From: Microcella sp.
GTDB lineage: Bacteria > Actinomycetota > Actinomycetes > Actinomycetales > Microbacteriaceae
Length of the DNA: 64,000 bases
Direction: 5' to 3'
Assembly: GCF_019739195.1 (NCBI RefSeq)
Contig: NZ_JAHHDS010000003.1
Coordinates: 2,108,001-2,172,000, forward strand
Numbering within the stretch: the first letter of the stretch is position 1; the number at the start of each line of letters is the position of its first letter. The notes beneath the pieces are model-generated. The model was given only the letters and a program-made list of their open reading frames with translations, made no database searches and was not told the DNA's origin. Position numbers and translations under genes: made by a program. Of this stretch, positions 44,361-53,100 are shown in pieces.

Positions 44361-45667
44361 GGGGTCACCGGCGCGGAGGTCGGCAGTACGCGAGAGGCCG
44401 CGATGGTGAGTCCGCGCACGCGGCTCGCGACCGCGAGGTAGACGAGCAGCGCGAGCCCGGCCTCGATCAGCAGACGCGACTCGGCGAGGCTGTGCACGAG
44501 CAGCACGGTGAGCAGCAGGGCGGGCAGCAGGCGCAGGGCGGCGGTGGGGGCGGCGTCGCCGAGGGGGGCATCCACCGACCACGAGAGCACGCGCGCGCCC
44601 GTCGTGACGATGAGAATCGTGAACACGATGAGCCCGACCCAGCCGAGCTGCATCAGCACGTCGAGCCACGCGTTGTGGGCCTGCAGATAGGTGACGCCAT
44701 TGATGACGACGAGGTCGTCGAATGGTTCGACCCAGGGTGCCCAGTAGCTGACCCAGCCCCAGCCCAGCACGGGGCGCTGCTCGGCGAGGCCGATGACCGC
44801 CGCCCAGATGTCGAGGCGACCGGTGAGGTCGTCGCTGCGCCCCACGAGCGCGAGCAGCGGTTCACGGAAGGTCAGAGCGAGGGCGACGACGCCGGCCGCG
44901 GCCACTGCTGTGACGCCCGAGAGCACGAGCTTGCCCCGGGCGCTGAGTCGCCGCGCCAGCACGATCACCCCGAAGGCGACGAGCGCGGCCGCGCCCGCGA
45001 CGAGCACGGTCGACGACCGCGTGAGGGCGAGCGTCGCGAGCGAGGCGGCAAGCCAGCCCCACCCCGCTGCGGCCCCGACCCGGCGCTCAGCCAGCTGGAT
45101 GCTGAACACGATGACCCCGAGCAAGGCGGCAAACGCCAGCAGGTTGGCATTGCCGGGGATTCCCTGGATGCGTCCGCCCTCGAACAACAGTGCGCGCGAC
45201 CAGTAGAAGGCCTTCGGAAAAGGTTCTTCCCACGACACCCAGAAGGGCAGCACGGGCCGCTGCAGCACGGCCGCAACGAAGAGTTCGAAGGCGAGTGAGA
45301 GCCCGATGATGAACCGCAGCGCCACGCCAAGACTGCGCAGCAGCTGCGCGAGCGAGACCGTGTGAGCCATGACGATGGCGATGTAGGCGGTCGCGCCGGT
45401 GGTGAGCAGGCCGACCGCCGTCGCACCCGGGTAGTACGACCAGACGATGGAAGCCGCCATCAGGCCCAGCAGGGCGCCCAGCGCGATCGGGATGCGCCGC
45501 AGATCGACGCCGAGCCGAAAAGCGACGATCCCCCACAGTACGATGATGACGAGAGCGATCAGGCCCCAGCCGTACCAACTGATCGTGTTGCGCCACGCGT
45601 CTCCGGCGAGCAGGGTGAAGAACGTGAATGCGGCCAGGGCCACGCGTCGTTCGCGAAGCCACGTCAT
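44357..45667 (-). CDS. O-antigen ligase/polymerase-like membrane protein (first of pair)
   Basis: 436 residues and about 11 membrane segments. IQGIPGNANLLAFAALLG, RLDIWAAVIGLAEQRPVLGW and YLQAHNAWLDVLMQLGWVG give the Wzy/WaaL pattern, including the conserved HN-x-x-L-D of O-antigen ligases. TAGGCT six bases before the ATG is a leaderless-type -10. It shares architecture with the gene that follows it, suggesting an old tandem duplication, possibly one polymerase and one ligase. Confidence 0.85.
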   Translation of the reverse strand: MTWLRERRVALAAFTFFTLLAGDAWRNTISWYGWGLIALVIIVLWGIVAFRLGVDLRRIPIALGALLGLMAASIVWSYYPGATAVGLLTTGATAYIAIVMAHTVSLAQLLRSLGVALRFIIGLSLAFELFVAAVLQRPVLPFWVSWEEPFPKAFYWSRALLFEGGRIQGIPGNANLLAFAALLGVIVFSIQLAERRVGAAAGWGWLAASLATLALTRSSTVLVAGAAALVAFGVIVLARRLSARGKLVLSGVTAVAAAGVVALALTFREPLLALVGRSDDLTGRLDIWAAVIGLAEQRPVLGWGWVSYWAPWVEPFDDLVVINGVTYLQAHNAWLDVLMQLGWVGLIVFTILIVTTGARVLSWSVDAPLGDAAPTAALRLLPALLLTVLLVHSLAESRLLIEAGLALLVYLAVASRVRGLTIAASRVLPTSAPVTP

Positions 45668-45673
45668 GCGATG

Positions 45674-45679
45674 AGCCTA
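45674..45679 (-). promoter_or_regulatory. -10 box of the ligase/polymerase pair
   Basis: TAGGCT on the minus strand, six bases before ATG 45667. Confidence 0.55.
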
Positions 45680-45784
45680 CCGGCGCGATCCCCGCGCCGA
45701 CCGGCCGGGGCCTGGCCGCTCGACACCTGCACGCTTCACCCCTCGCACGCCCCGCACGCCCCGCACTGAGACGAGAGACGGCCG

Positions 45785-48535
45785 ATGAGTCTGACCTGGA
45801 TAAGCGGCCGACGCCGCGCCCGGTGCATCCCTTGCGATGCCGAGCGCAACGTCGAGACGCTGTTCACCGCCGAGACCTCGGTGAAGACGCCCATGCTCGG
45901 CACGCTGTGCGACTCGTGCGCGTCGATCACTGTGCACGGCGGCGAATTGCAGAGCGAGCCGAACGACCGATTCGTCGACCACTACTTGCAGTCAGAAGCG
46001 GGCATCGACACGATTCTGCAGAACCTCTACCGGGTCGACCGCGGGCCCGGCACGAGCTTTCTCGACGTCGGCGCCAACTACGGCTTCGCCACCCGGTACG
46101 CGCGCGACGTGCTCGGCTGGAATGCTCTCGGGGTCGAACCCTCGTACTCGGGCCGCCGGGGTGCGCGCGAGCTCGGCGTCGACATTCTCGAGCAGTATGT
46201 GACGGCAGAGACCACGCTCGGGCGAACCTTCGACGTCATCCTCGCCTCTGAAGTCGTCGAGCACGTGCCCGACCCGCGCGAGTTCTTGCACGCCATGCGC
46301 GTGCACCTCGCGCCGGGCGGCGTGCTGCTGCTGACGACGCCTGCGGCCGAGATCGTGCGGCCCGCGACCGAGCAGGCGGCCATTCAGGCGGTCGGCCCGG
46401 GCGGCCACCTCTTTCTGGCATCGCAGGATGCCCTCCGCACGATGCTCGTCGACAGCGGCTTCGGCAGCGCAACGGTCGAGCGAGACGGGCCGACGCTCTA
46501 CGCCGCTGCCGCCGTCGAGCCGGGTCTCGAGCTCAGCGTGACGTCGACCGGGCCGAGCCACGCGCACGTCGCCGAGTTTCTCGGCGCGCTCGCCGGCGAC
46601 CCCGCGAGCCCTGGGTTGCTGCGCGCCGCGATGGCCGTGCGCCGCTATCGCACGCTCGTCAACTCCGGTATCGATGCGGTCGAGGCCGAGCGCGACATGG
46701 TGGCGATCGTCGCGGAGGTGCACGGCGTCGACCTCGCCGACCCGCGCGCTGTCGCGCAGCGCATCGCGGCGGGGGAGCCCCTGCCCATCGTGATCTCGCC
46801 CGCGGCGTTCGCGTGCGGCATGCGTCGCGTCGTGCACCGCATCGAGTGGCCCGAGGCCGTTGAGTACTTCGCGCTCGCCGAGGCCGCGGTCGCCGATAAG
46901 CGCCACCGATTCCACGTCTTCGACGGCGACTCGCGCATCATCGAAGCCGAATCGCGCGCTCATCGCACCCTCGCCCTGCTGCACACCGACCCGACCGCCG
47001 CCCGTGCCCTCTGGTCGCGCCTGACCGACGCCGGCGAGCTCATCGATGCCGCCCGGTGGACGGTTCGGCTCTACGTCGAAGCCTCAGCGCTCGGGCATCG
47101 CACTCTCTTCGACGACGCCCTCGCGCCCGTCGCGACCGCGATCGTTGAACTCGGCGAAGGCGGCGACGAGTCGAGCACGATCGCCGCCATCGACGGCTCA
47201 TACCTTCTCAGCCGCGCGGCGGTGTCCCACGGCGACCGCTGGTGCGCCACCCAGTGGGCCTCCGTCGCCGAACAGGTGCTCGAGGCGCGTCGCGAGGGCC
47301 TGCCGGGCGCCTGGACCACTGCCGCCGACGATCGTCTGCTCGGTCTGCGCGGCGAGATCGGTGCGCTGCAGGCCGAAGCGATCCCCTCCGTCGTTCCGAT
47401 GCCCGGGCCCGCGCACGAGGCCATGCTGTGGGCGAGCAGCCCGGTCGAGACGGTGCCGGGCGCCATCTCGGTCATCATGGCCCTCTATCGTGGCGAGCGG
47501 TACGTGCGCGAAGCACTCGAATCCATCGCCGCCCAGACCCACCAGCCCCTCGAGGTCGTCGTCGTCGACGACGGATCACCCGACAACTCGGTGGCGCTCA
47601 TCGAGAAGCTCACGCTGCCCTTCGCGCTGCGCATCGTTCGGCAGGGCAACGCGGGGCAGAGCGCAGCGCGCAACACGGGTATCCGTGCCGCCCGTGGCGA
47701 GTTCATCGCCTTCCTCGATCAAGACGACGTTTGGCGCGCGAACCATCTTGAAGTGCTCGCCCAGACGATCGAGACCGACCCCTCTCTCGCGTGGGTCTTC
47801 GGCGATTTCGACCTCATTGACGATCAGGGTCACACGATCGTCAGCTCGTACCTCACCGAGACCGCCGTCGTGCTCGACCGCCGCACGGTGGCCGACATCG
47901 TGCGCACCGACATCATGGCTCTGCCCTCGGCGAGCCTCATGCGCCGCAGCGCGCTCGAGCAGGTGCGCGGCTTCGACCGTCGGCTGTCTGGCTACGAAGA
48001 CGACGAGTTGTACCTGCGGCTCTACCGCCGCGGCTTCACGGTGGCCGCGCAGCCGCGCACCCGCATCCGCTACCGCACGCACTCCGCGAACGCGTCATCG
48101 TCGGTCGCCTTTCTGCGCAGCCGACTGGTCTACCTGCAGGTGCTCACAGAGCAGTACCCGGCCGCGTCGGGGCGCGCCGGTGCTGCTGAGGTCGCCGCCG
48201 AGCGCCTGCTGCGCTCGACCACTTCGGAGTACTTCACGGCTCTCGTCGCGCACGACGATGCGCTCGCGCGCACCATCTCATGGGCAACCGAGCGCATCAT
48301 CCCGCTCGCGCACGGCGTCTCGTCGTACCACCAGCTGGGGCTGCGCATCATGCGGCGCCCGGGGCTCATGCGGCTCGGCATGCGGCTCGCCGGCGCGCTG
48401 CCGACGCGGATGCGCCGCCGTCTGCTGCCACCGCTCGCCGCCCAGGCCCACGACCGACTGCACCCGCATCGACGCGGACCGGCCTCGACGATCGACCTGG
48501 GCGACCGCCCGGTGTGGATGCGCGCACGCAGCTGA
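45785..48535 (+). CDS. Fusion protein: zinc-ribbon methyltransferase and GT2 glycosyltransferase
   Basis: 916 residues. Cys14/Cys17 and Cys42/Cys45 form a CxxC-x24-CxxC zinc-ribbon pattern. Next is a class I SAM methyltransferase (FLDVGANYGFATRYARDVLG about residue 92, ILASEVVEHVPDPREFL, LAPGGVLLLTTPA). A helical region of about 280 residues has no assignment. From about residue 558 there is a GT2 domain: GAISVIMALYRGERYVREAL, VVVVDDGSPDNS, RNTGIRAARGEFIAFLDQDD and YEDDELYLRLYRRG. It probably adds and methylates a sugar in the glycan, perhaps as a chain-capping enzyme (inference). The ATG start has only a weak ribosome-binding site (GAGACGAGAG). It is divergent from the ligase pair. Confidence 0.85.
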   Translation: MSLTWISGRRRARCIPCDAERNVETLFTAETSVKTPMLGTLCDSCASITVHGGELQSEPNDRFVDHYLQSEAGIDTILQNLYRVDRGPGTSFLDVGANYGFATRYARDVLGWNALGVEPSYSGRRGARELGVDILEQYVTAETTLGRTFDVILASEVVEHVPDPREFLHAMRVHLAPGGVLLLTTPAAEIVRPATEQAAIQAVGPGGHLFLASQDALRTMLVDSGFGSATVERDGPTLYAAAAVEPGLELSVTSTGPSHAHVAEFLGALAGDPASPGLLRAAMAVRRYRTLVNSGIDAVEAERDMVAIVAEVHGVDLADPRAVAQRIAAGEPLPIVISPAAFACGMRRVVHRIEWPEAVEYFALAEAAVADKRHRFHVFDGDSRIIEAESRAHRTLALLHTDPTAARALWSRLTDAGELIDAARWTVRLYVEASALGHRTLFDDALAPVATAIVELGEGGDESSTIAAIDGSYLLSRAAVSHGDRWCATQWASVAEQVLEARREGLPGAWTTAADDRLLGLRGEIGALQAEAIPSVVPMPGPAHEAMLWASSPVETVPGAISVIMALYRGERYVREALESIAAQTHQPLEVVVVDDGSPDNSVALIEKLTLPFALRIVRQGNAGQSAARNTGIRAARGEFIAFLDQDDVWRANHLEVLAQTIETDPSLAWVFGDFDLIDDQGHTIVSSYLTETAVVLDRRTVADIVRTDIMALPSASLMRRSALEQVRGFDRRLSGYEDDELYLRLYRRGFTVAAQPRTRIRYRTHSANASSSVAFLRSRLVYLQVLTEQYPAASGRAGAAEVAAERLLRSTTSEYFTALVAHDDALARTISWATERIIPLAHGVSSYHQLGLRIMRRPGLMRLGMRLAGALPTRMRRRLLPPLAAQAHDRLHPHRRGPASTIDLGDRPVWMRARS

Positions 48536-48590
48536 GCCGCACTCGAGCATCCCGACCCGACGTTCTGGGTCGCCCGACCGCGGTTGCCGA

Positions 48591-49769
48591 TCAGACGAAG
48601 GCGCCGACCCCCGTGATGGCGCGGCCCACGATGAGGCTGTTCATCTCGCGCGTGCCCTCATAGCTGTAGAGCGCTTCGGCGTCGGCGTGGAACCGAGCGA
48701 CGTCGTAGTCGAGCACGATGCCGTTGCCGCCGAGCAGTTCGCGGCAGAGGCCCACGGTCTCGCGCATCGACGTGGTCGCGAAAGCTTTGGCGAGCGAGGC
48801 GTGCTCGTCGCGCTGCACTCCGTCGTCGAGCATCTGCGAGACACGCGTGCACAACGCGATGCTCGCCGTGATGTTGCCGAGGCTGCGGCTGAGTAGGTCT
48901 TGCACGAGCTGGTGGCTCGCGATGGGCTTGCCGAACTGCTCGCGGCTCTTCGCGTACTCGACGGCGGCCTCGTAGGCGCCGATCGAGGTGCCGACCGCGG
49001 CCCAGGCCACTTCGGCGCGCGTGAGGCGCAACACAGCGGCGGTGTCGCGGAACGAGTGGGCGTTCTGCAGTCGAAGCGACTCGGGCACGCGTACGTTCTC
49101 GAGCGTGATGTCGGCGTTCTGCACAATACGCAGCGCCTGCTTGCGCTCGATCTTGGTCGCGGTGTACCCGGGCGTGCTCGTCGGCACGATGAATCCCTTG
49201 ACCTGGCCGTCTTCGGTGCTCTTGGCCCAGATGATGGTGATGTCGCTGAAGGTCGCATTGCCGATCCAGCGCTTGCTGCCATTGAGAACCCACTCGTCGC
49301 CCTCACGGGTCGCGGTCGTGCGCAGGCCCTGGGCTGAGTCGCTGCCCGAGAGCGGCTCGGTCAACCCGAAGGCGCCGATGATCTCGCCGGTCTTGAGCTT
49401 CGGCAGCCATTCGGCGCGCTGCTCGGGCGAGCCGGCGACACCGATCGAGCCCATGGCCAGGCCGTTCTGCACCCCGACATAGGTGGCGATGCTCGCGTCG
49501 ACGCGCGCCATTTCCAGAGCGGTCCAGCCTCCGTAGACGGCGCTGTAGTCGCCCGCCTTGGTTTCAGCCCACAAGTTGCCGAAGACCTGCTGGTCGTGCA
49601 GCCCGGGCAAGATCTGGCGGGGGAACTCGGCGCGATCCCAGTAGTCGTTGACGACCGGCTTCACCTCGCTCTCGAGAAAAGTGCGCAGCCGAACGAGCTG
49701 CTCTTTCTCGTGGTCGCGCAGAAGTGCTTCGAAGCCGTAAAAATCGCTGGCGAGCGTGGGGAAGGTCAT
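48591..49769 (-). CDS. Acyl-CoA dehydrogenase, glutaryl-CoA dehydrogenase-like
   Basis: 392 residues, FAD enzyme. Motifs: GAFGLTEPLSGSDSAQGLRT (flavin contacts), DEWVLNGSKRWIGNATFSD, YAKSREQFGKPIASHQLVQ, ELLGGNGIVLDYDVARFHAD, and EALYSYEGTREMNSLIVGRA, where the Glu of SYEGT is the catalytic base in the glutaryl-CoA/short-chain group. Full length. TAGCCT lies six bases before ATG 49769. It has no obvious link to glycan assembly and marks the start of a more general metabolic stretch. Confidence 0.92.
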   Translation of the reverse strand: MTFPTLASDFYGFEALLRDHEKEQLVRLRTFLESEVKPVVNDYWDRAEFPRQILPGLHDQQVFGNLWAETKAGDYSAVYGGWTALEMARVDASIATYVGVQNGLAMGSIGVAGSPEQRAEWLPKLKTGEIIGAFGLTEPLSGSDSAQGLRTTATREGDEWVLNGSKRWIGNATFSDITIIWAKSTEDGQVKGFIVPTSTPGYTATKIERKQALRIVQNADITLENVRVPESLRLQNAHSFRDTAAVLRLTRAEVAWAAVGTSIGAYEAAVEYAKSREQFGKPIASHQLVQDLLSRSLGNITASIALCTRVSQMLDDGVQRDEHASLAKAFATTSMRETVGLCRELLGGNGIVLDYDVARFHADAEALYSYEGTREMNSLIVGRAITGVGAFV

Positions 49770-49775
49770 GGCGCG

Positions 49776-49781
49776 AGGCTA
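49776..49781 (-). promoter_or_regulatory. -10 box of the acyl-CoA dehydrogenase gene
   Basis: TAGCCT, six bases before ATG 49769 on the minus strand. Confidence 0.55.
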
Positions 49782-49845
49782 CGCCCGCCGACAGCACGGG
49801 GGCCAGGGGTTTGTCGTGCCCGGTGATGCGTGCGCCAGGCGAGGC

Positions 49846-50583
49846 CTACGGCGTTGTGGAGTGCGCACCAAGGGGTGACCGAGCCGTCGACCAGGCGTGG
49901 TCGAGCAGTGCCGAGATGGCGAGGGTGACCCCTAGAAGTTCGAGGCTCTCTTCACACAGCTGCAGCACTCCCACCACGGGCGACAGCGCGGCAGCGGGGT
50001 CGTGCGCGATGAGCAGCACGTAGGCCCATGACAGCAGCTCGAAGCCCAGGGCGCCGAGCACGAAGACGGCGCCCGCGACGATGAGACCGCGGCGAGTGCG
50101 ACGCAGAAGCCGCGCGGCGAAAGGCATTACGACACAGCCCACGATGACGAGCACCACGGGCGCCACCAGAAACCATGGGCTCACCCCGCCGACCGCGAGC
50201 CCCATGCTGGCGGCGACTCGCCCGAGCTGCTCGTGGGCGAGAATCTGCTCATCGAGAGACATCGCGGCGAGAACTGCCGCGACGAACGCCCAGCCGCGCC
50301 ACGTGCGGCCCTCTGACCGCTCGCGCGCGGCGATGAGTGCGGCGATCGTGGCGGCCAAGGCCAGCTGCAGCACGGCGAACCACGTGCCGAGCCCCGCTTC
50401 GCTGTCGAGGTGGAACCACGCGCCGACAGTGGAGCGCAGGGTCGGCGTCGCGGTGCGCCAGAACGATGCCGTGACGACCGCAACCACGTGCAGAGCACCG
50501 AGGGCGACGATCACGACGATTAGGCCGCGCCCGAGCGGCTCGCGCACGCCGACCACACTCTCGAGCAGAGTCGGGTGAGCCAT
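49846..50583 (-). CDS. Hypothetical polytopic membrane protein
   Basis: 245 residues with about six hydrophobic segments (LIVVIVALGALHVVAVVTAS, WFAVLQLALAATIAALIAA, WGWAF-type VAAVLAAMSLDE, FLVAPVVLVIVGCVVMPF, IVAGAVFVLGALGFELLS, LLGVTLAISALL). Acidic/His residues inside helices (MSLDEQILAHEQLG, QLCEESLELLG) are notable and could bind a metal or cofactor. I recognise no family with confidence. ATG 50583 is chosen because TAGGCT ends six bases before it; the GTG two codons earlier would lie against the -10 box. Confidence 0.75.
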   Translation of the reverse strand: MAHPTLLESVVGVREPLGRGLIVVIVALGALHVVAVVTASFWRTATPTLRSTVGAWFHLDSEAGLGTWFAVLQLALAATIAALIAARERSEGRTWRGWAFVAAVLAAMSLDEQILAHEQLGRVAASMGLAVGGVSPWFLVAPVVLVIVGCVVMPFAARLLRRTRRGLIVAGAVFVLGALGFELLSWAYVLLIAHDPAAALSPVVGVLQLCEESLELLGVTLAISALLDHAWSTARSPLGAHSTTP

Positions 50584-50589
50584 GGCCAC

Positions 50590-50595
50590 AGCCTA
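50590..50595 (-). promoter_or_regulatory. -10 box of the hypothetical membrane protein
   Basis: TAGGCT, six bases before ATG 50583 on the minus strand. Confidence 0.55.
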
Positions 50596-50661
50596 GGTGA
50601 GTCACTTTCGGCCGTAGTCGAATCGTGACCGGCGGATGCGCCCGAGGTCTTCTCGGCTTCG

Positions 50662-50667
50662 TATGCT
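50662..50667 (+). promoter_or_regulatory. -10 box of the lipoprotein gene
   Basis: TATGCT ends six bases before ATG 50674; leaderless-type arrangement facing the divergent promoter at 50590. Confidence 0.55.
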
Positions 50668-50673
50668 GGCGGC

Positions 50674-51780
50674 ATGAGCTCATTGCAGCGCGTTGTCACT
50701 GCTCTACCCACGGTGGCACTGGTCGTGCTGGCTCTTGCGGCGTGCGCCCCCGAACCCGAACCCGAGGCTCAACCGACGCAGACGATCGCCCCGACGCCGA
50801 CCGAGACCATCGCGGCACCCTCCGCACCAGGCTCACGCGTGCCGATGACGTGCGAGCAACTCTTCGCGGGTGTTGACGGCTTCACCGGGGGCCCGGCGGT
50901 CGACGTCGCCCTCGATTCACTGCTGCTCAAGGCGACCGTGGACCAGGCCGGGTTTGAGTACTGCACCATCTCTGGCGCGATAGGGGCGACACCGGTAGAG
51001 ATCAGGACGGTGGTGGGGGTCGAGATCGATGAGGCCGTGATTCAGAGATCTATCGAGTTCGCCGAGGAGTACGGCCTGGGGACGAATGTCGGAGGCGAGC
51101 TGTCGTACAGCGAGTGCATCCCCGTCGATACCTATTCGTATTGCGTGACTGAGATCTTCGCGGGCGGCTACGTGCTGCAGTTCTCGACGAGCCCCGACGG
51201 TCCCGTTGCGGCCGACTTCGAGCAGTCGTTTCGGTCGTTCGCGGCCGACCTGGGTGACCGTGCACTCGCCTGGCCGGCCCCTGCTCCGGCCTGGGCGGCT
51301 CCAGAGGGAGCCCTGACCTGGGCGCACACCTGCGAAACGGAGGTGGCTGCGTCAGATGCCGCGATTCGCGCAGCCATGCCGTTCGAGGTCATGCCGCCCA
51401 CGATCATCGGCAGCGGCGACGGATTCTCGATGTTCTACGAGGCCGAACGCCGCCAGCAGGCAACGAGTTGCTCGTGGTACGGCAGCGGCGAGCAATATGG
51501 GAGTGTCTCTGTCGAGATCGCGCCCGGGGCAGCGTGGATCGTTGAGCAAGGAACGCCCTTGCCGGGCACCGCGATCGACTACCCCGGTGCGCTCGCGGCT
51601 TCGGTGGTGGACTGGCCGAGTGAGGCCGAGCCCACTCAGGCCTGGCTGTGGGTCGCGATCGACGGCAGCATCGTCGTCGTGGAAGTGAGCACGGGCGGTG
51701 TGAGTTTCGATCGGCAGGCAGCGATCGAAGCATCGACCAGAGTGGTCGATGCGGTCGTCGCCGAATTCGGCACCCCCTAG
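50674..51780 (+). CDS. Putative secreted lipoprotein
   Basis: 368 residues. The signal sequence ends with a lipobox LALAAC (Cys about residue 24), followed by a Pro/Glu/Thr-rich linker (PEPEPEAQPTQTIAPTPTET). The mature part appears to be two similar domains of about 150 residues, each with a Cys pair (MTCEQLFAGVDG, YCTISG, SECIPVD, YCVTEI; then HTCETEV, TSCSWYG). Each domain has a motif resembling E-Q-S/F near an aromatic pair. I do not recognise the family. It would be anchored on the outer face of the cytoplasmic membrane. Confidence 0.8.
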   Translation: MSSLQRVVTALPTVALVVLALAACAPEPEPEAQPTQTIAPTPTETIAAPSAPGSRVPMTCEQLFAGVDGFTGGPAVDVALDSLLLKATVDQAGFEYCTISGAIGATPVEIRTVVGVEIDEAVIQRSIEFAEEYGLGTNVGGELSYSECIPVDTYSYCVTEIFAGGYVLQFSTSPDGPVAADFEQSFRSFAADLGDRALAWPAPAPAWAAPEGALTWAHTCETEVAASDAAIRAAMPFEVMPPTIIGSGDGFSMFYEAERRQQATSCSWYGSGEQYGSVSVEIAPGAAWIVEQGTPLPGTAIDYPGALAASVVDWPSEAEPTQAWLWVAIDGSIVVVEVSTGGVSFDRQAAIEASTRVVDAVVAEFGTP

Positions 51781-51825
51781 GCGCGTGCCAGCCGCAGCAA
51801 CGGCCGTCACCGAGTCGATCTCGGC

Positions 51826-51831
51826 TAGCGT
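51826..51831 (+). promoter_or_regulatory. -10 box of manA
   Basis: TAGCGT, 25 bases before GTG 51857, implies a leader of about 20 bases. A strong GAGGAGGA ribosome-binding site follows, unlike the leaderless genes nearby. Confidence 0.45.
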
Positions 51832-51856
51832 GAGAGCTTCGCGCTGAGGAGGACCC

Positions 51857-53032
51857 GTGCTGCTGCGCATCGAAAACATCCCGCGCCCCTACGACTGGGG
51901 CTCGACCACGGCGATCGCCGAACTACTCGGCACGGCACCGTCAGGCCGCCCCGAGGCCGAGCTGTGGCTCGGCGACCACCCCGGCTCGCCCGCGCGCATC
52001 GTGGGCGGGTCTGACGAACCCGACCTCGCCGCCTACCTCTCGGCTCGGGGCGAGAAGCTGCCGTTCTTGCTCAAGGTGCTCGCCGCCGCCGAGCCGCTCT
52101 CGCTGCAGGCGCACCCGACGATCGCGCAGGCGCGCGAGGGCTTTGCGCGCGAGAACGCGGCCGGCATCGCGCTCGACGACCCGACGCGCAACTACAAAGA
52201 CGAGCTGCATAAGCCCGAGCTCATCTACGCGCTGAGCGACCCGTTCATCGCGCTGGCCGGCTTCCGGCCCATCGACGAAGCGCGAGCCGAACTGCAGCAG
52301 GCTGCAAACCCGGTTGAGGCCGAGCACCCTGGGGCCGGAGCGCGGCTGGCACCTCTGCTCGACCGCCTCACGGGTGACGACGCGCTGCCCGAGGTCGTGC
52401 GCTGGCTCATCGGGCGGGGCGAGGGCGTCGCCGAACTGGTGGATGCTGTCACCGACCATGCCCGCCGCCTCGAGCATCGCCCGCTCGACACAGAGAGTTG
52501 GGCGACCGTGCGCCGCCTGGCCCACCACTACCCGGGCGACCCGGGCATCGTGCTCTCGATGCTCATGCACACGGTCGTGCTGCGTCCGGGCGAGGCGCTC
52601 TACCTGCCGACCGGCAACATCCACTCGTACCAGCAGGGTCTCGCGATCGAGGTGATGGCCGCGAGCGACAACGTGCTGCGGGGCGGGCTCAGCCCCAAGC
52701 ACGTCGACGTGCCCGAGCTCATGACCGTGCTCGACACCCGACCCGTGCCTGAGCCGCGCATCGCGCCCAGAACGATCTCGGCCGGCGTGCAGCGCTTCGA
52801 GCCCGACGTCGTCGACTTCGCCCTGACCGTCATCGATACCGATGCCGCTCATCGCGGTGTGACGGTGGACTCTCGCGGGCACGCCATCGCGCTGTGCCTC
52901 GAGGGGCGCGTCAGGCTGCAGGGCTCGCTCGCGCTCGAGCGCGGGCAGGCTGCGTTCTGCGACGATGCTGAGCTCAGCATCCGCGGAGAAGGTCGGGTGG
53001 TGGTGGCGACGGGCGAGCATCCCGCGGCCTAG
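51857..53032 (+). CDS. manA: Mannose-6-phosphate isomerase, class I
   Basis: The 391-residue zinc enzyme interconverts fructose-6-P and mannose-6-P, the entry to GDP-mannose and mannosylated glycans. IPRPYDWGSTTAIAELLG, EAELWLGDHPGSPA, FLLKVLAAAEPLSLQAHP (Zn ligands), DELHKPELIYAL (Glu ligand), LYLPTGNIHSYQQGLAIEVM (His ligand) and ASDNVLRGGLSPKHVDV are the type I PMI signature. The GTG start has an unusually strong GAGGAGGA ribosome-binding site. Confidence 0.95.
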   Translation: MLLRIENIPRPYDWGSTTAIAELLGTAPSGRPEAELWLGDHPGSPARIVGGSDEPDLAAYLSARGEKLPFLLKVLAAAEPLSLQAHPTIAQAREGFARENAAGIALDDPTRNYKDELHKPELIYALSDPFIALAGFRPIDEARAELQQAANPVEAEHPGAGARLAPLLDRLTGDDALPEVVRWLIGRGEGVAELVDAVTDHARRLEHRPLDTESWATVRRLAHHYPGDPGIVLSMLMHTVVLRPGEALYLPTGNIHSYQQGLAIEVMAASDNVLRGGLSPKHVDVPELMTVLDTRPVPEPRIAPRTISAGVQRFEPDVVDFALTVIDTDAAHRGVTVDSRGHAIALCLEGRVRLQGSLALERGQAAFCDDAELSIRGEGRVVVATGEHPAA

Positions 53033-53064
53033 CGCGCCGACCGCGCCACGCACAGACCGGTCGG

Positions 53065-53080
53065 GTAGCCTGAAGGCTAC
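53065..53080. promoter_or_regulatory. Small palindrome upstream of the CWB2-hydrolase gene
   Basis: GTAGCC-TGAA-GGCTAC is a perfect 6-bp inverted repeat with a 4-base centre, and it contains TAGCCT on both strands. It lies 21 bases before ATG 53101. It could be a -10/operator or the end hairpin of manA. Confidence 0.4.
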
Positions 53081-53100
53081 GCACCGGGGGGTGAGCGTTC

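Noticed and set aside
44361-44669. N-terminal extension of the second ligase-like gene
   Set aside because: The extension is out-of-frame overlap with the upstream paralogue; the ATGA overlap at 44360-44357 marks the start.
45740-45770. CGCACGCCCC direct repeat before the methyltransferase-GT2 gene
   Set aside because: Only two short copies in a C-rich leader; within chance for this composition.
48591-49769. Acyl-CoA dehydrogenase as part of the glycan pathway
   Set aside because: It has all residues of a normal glutaryl-CoA-dehydrogenase-like enzyme, its own promoter, and no coupling to glycan genes.
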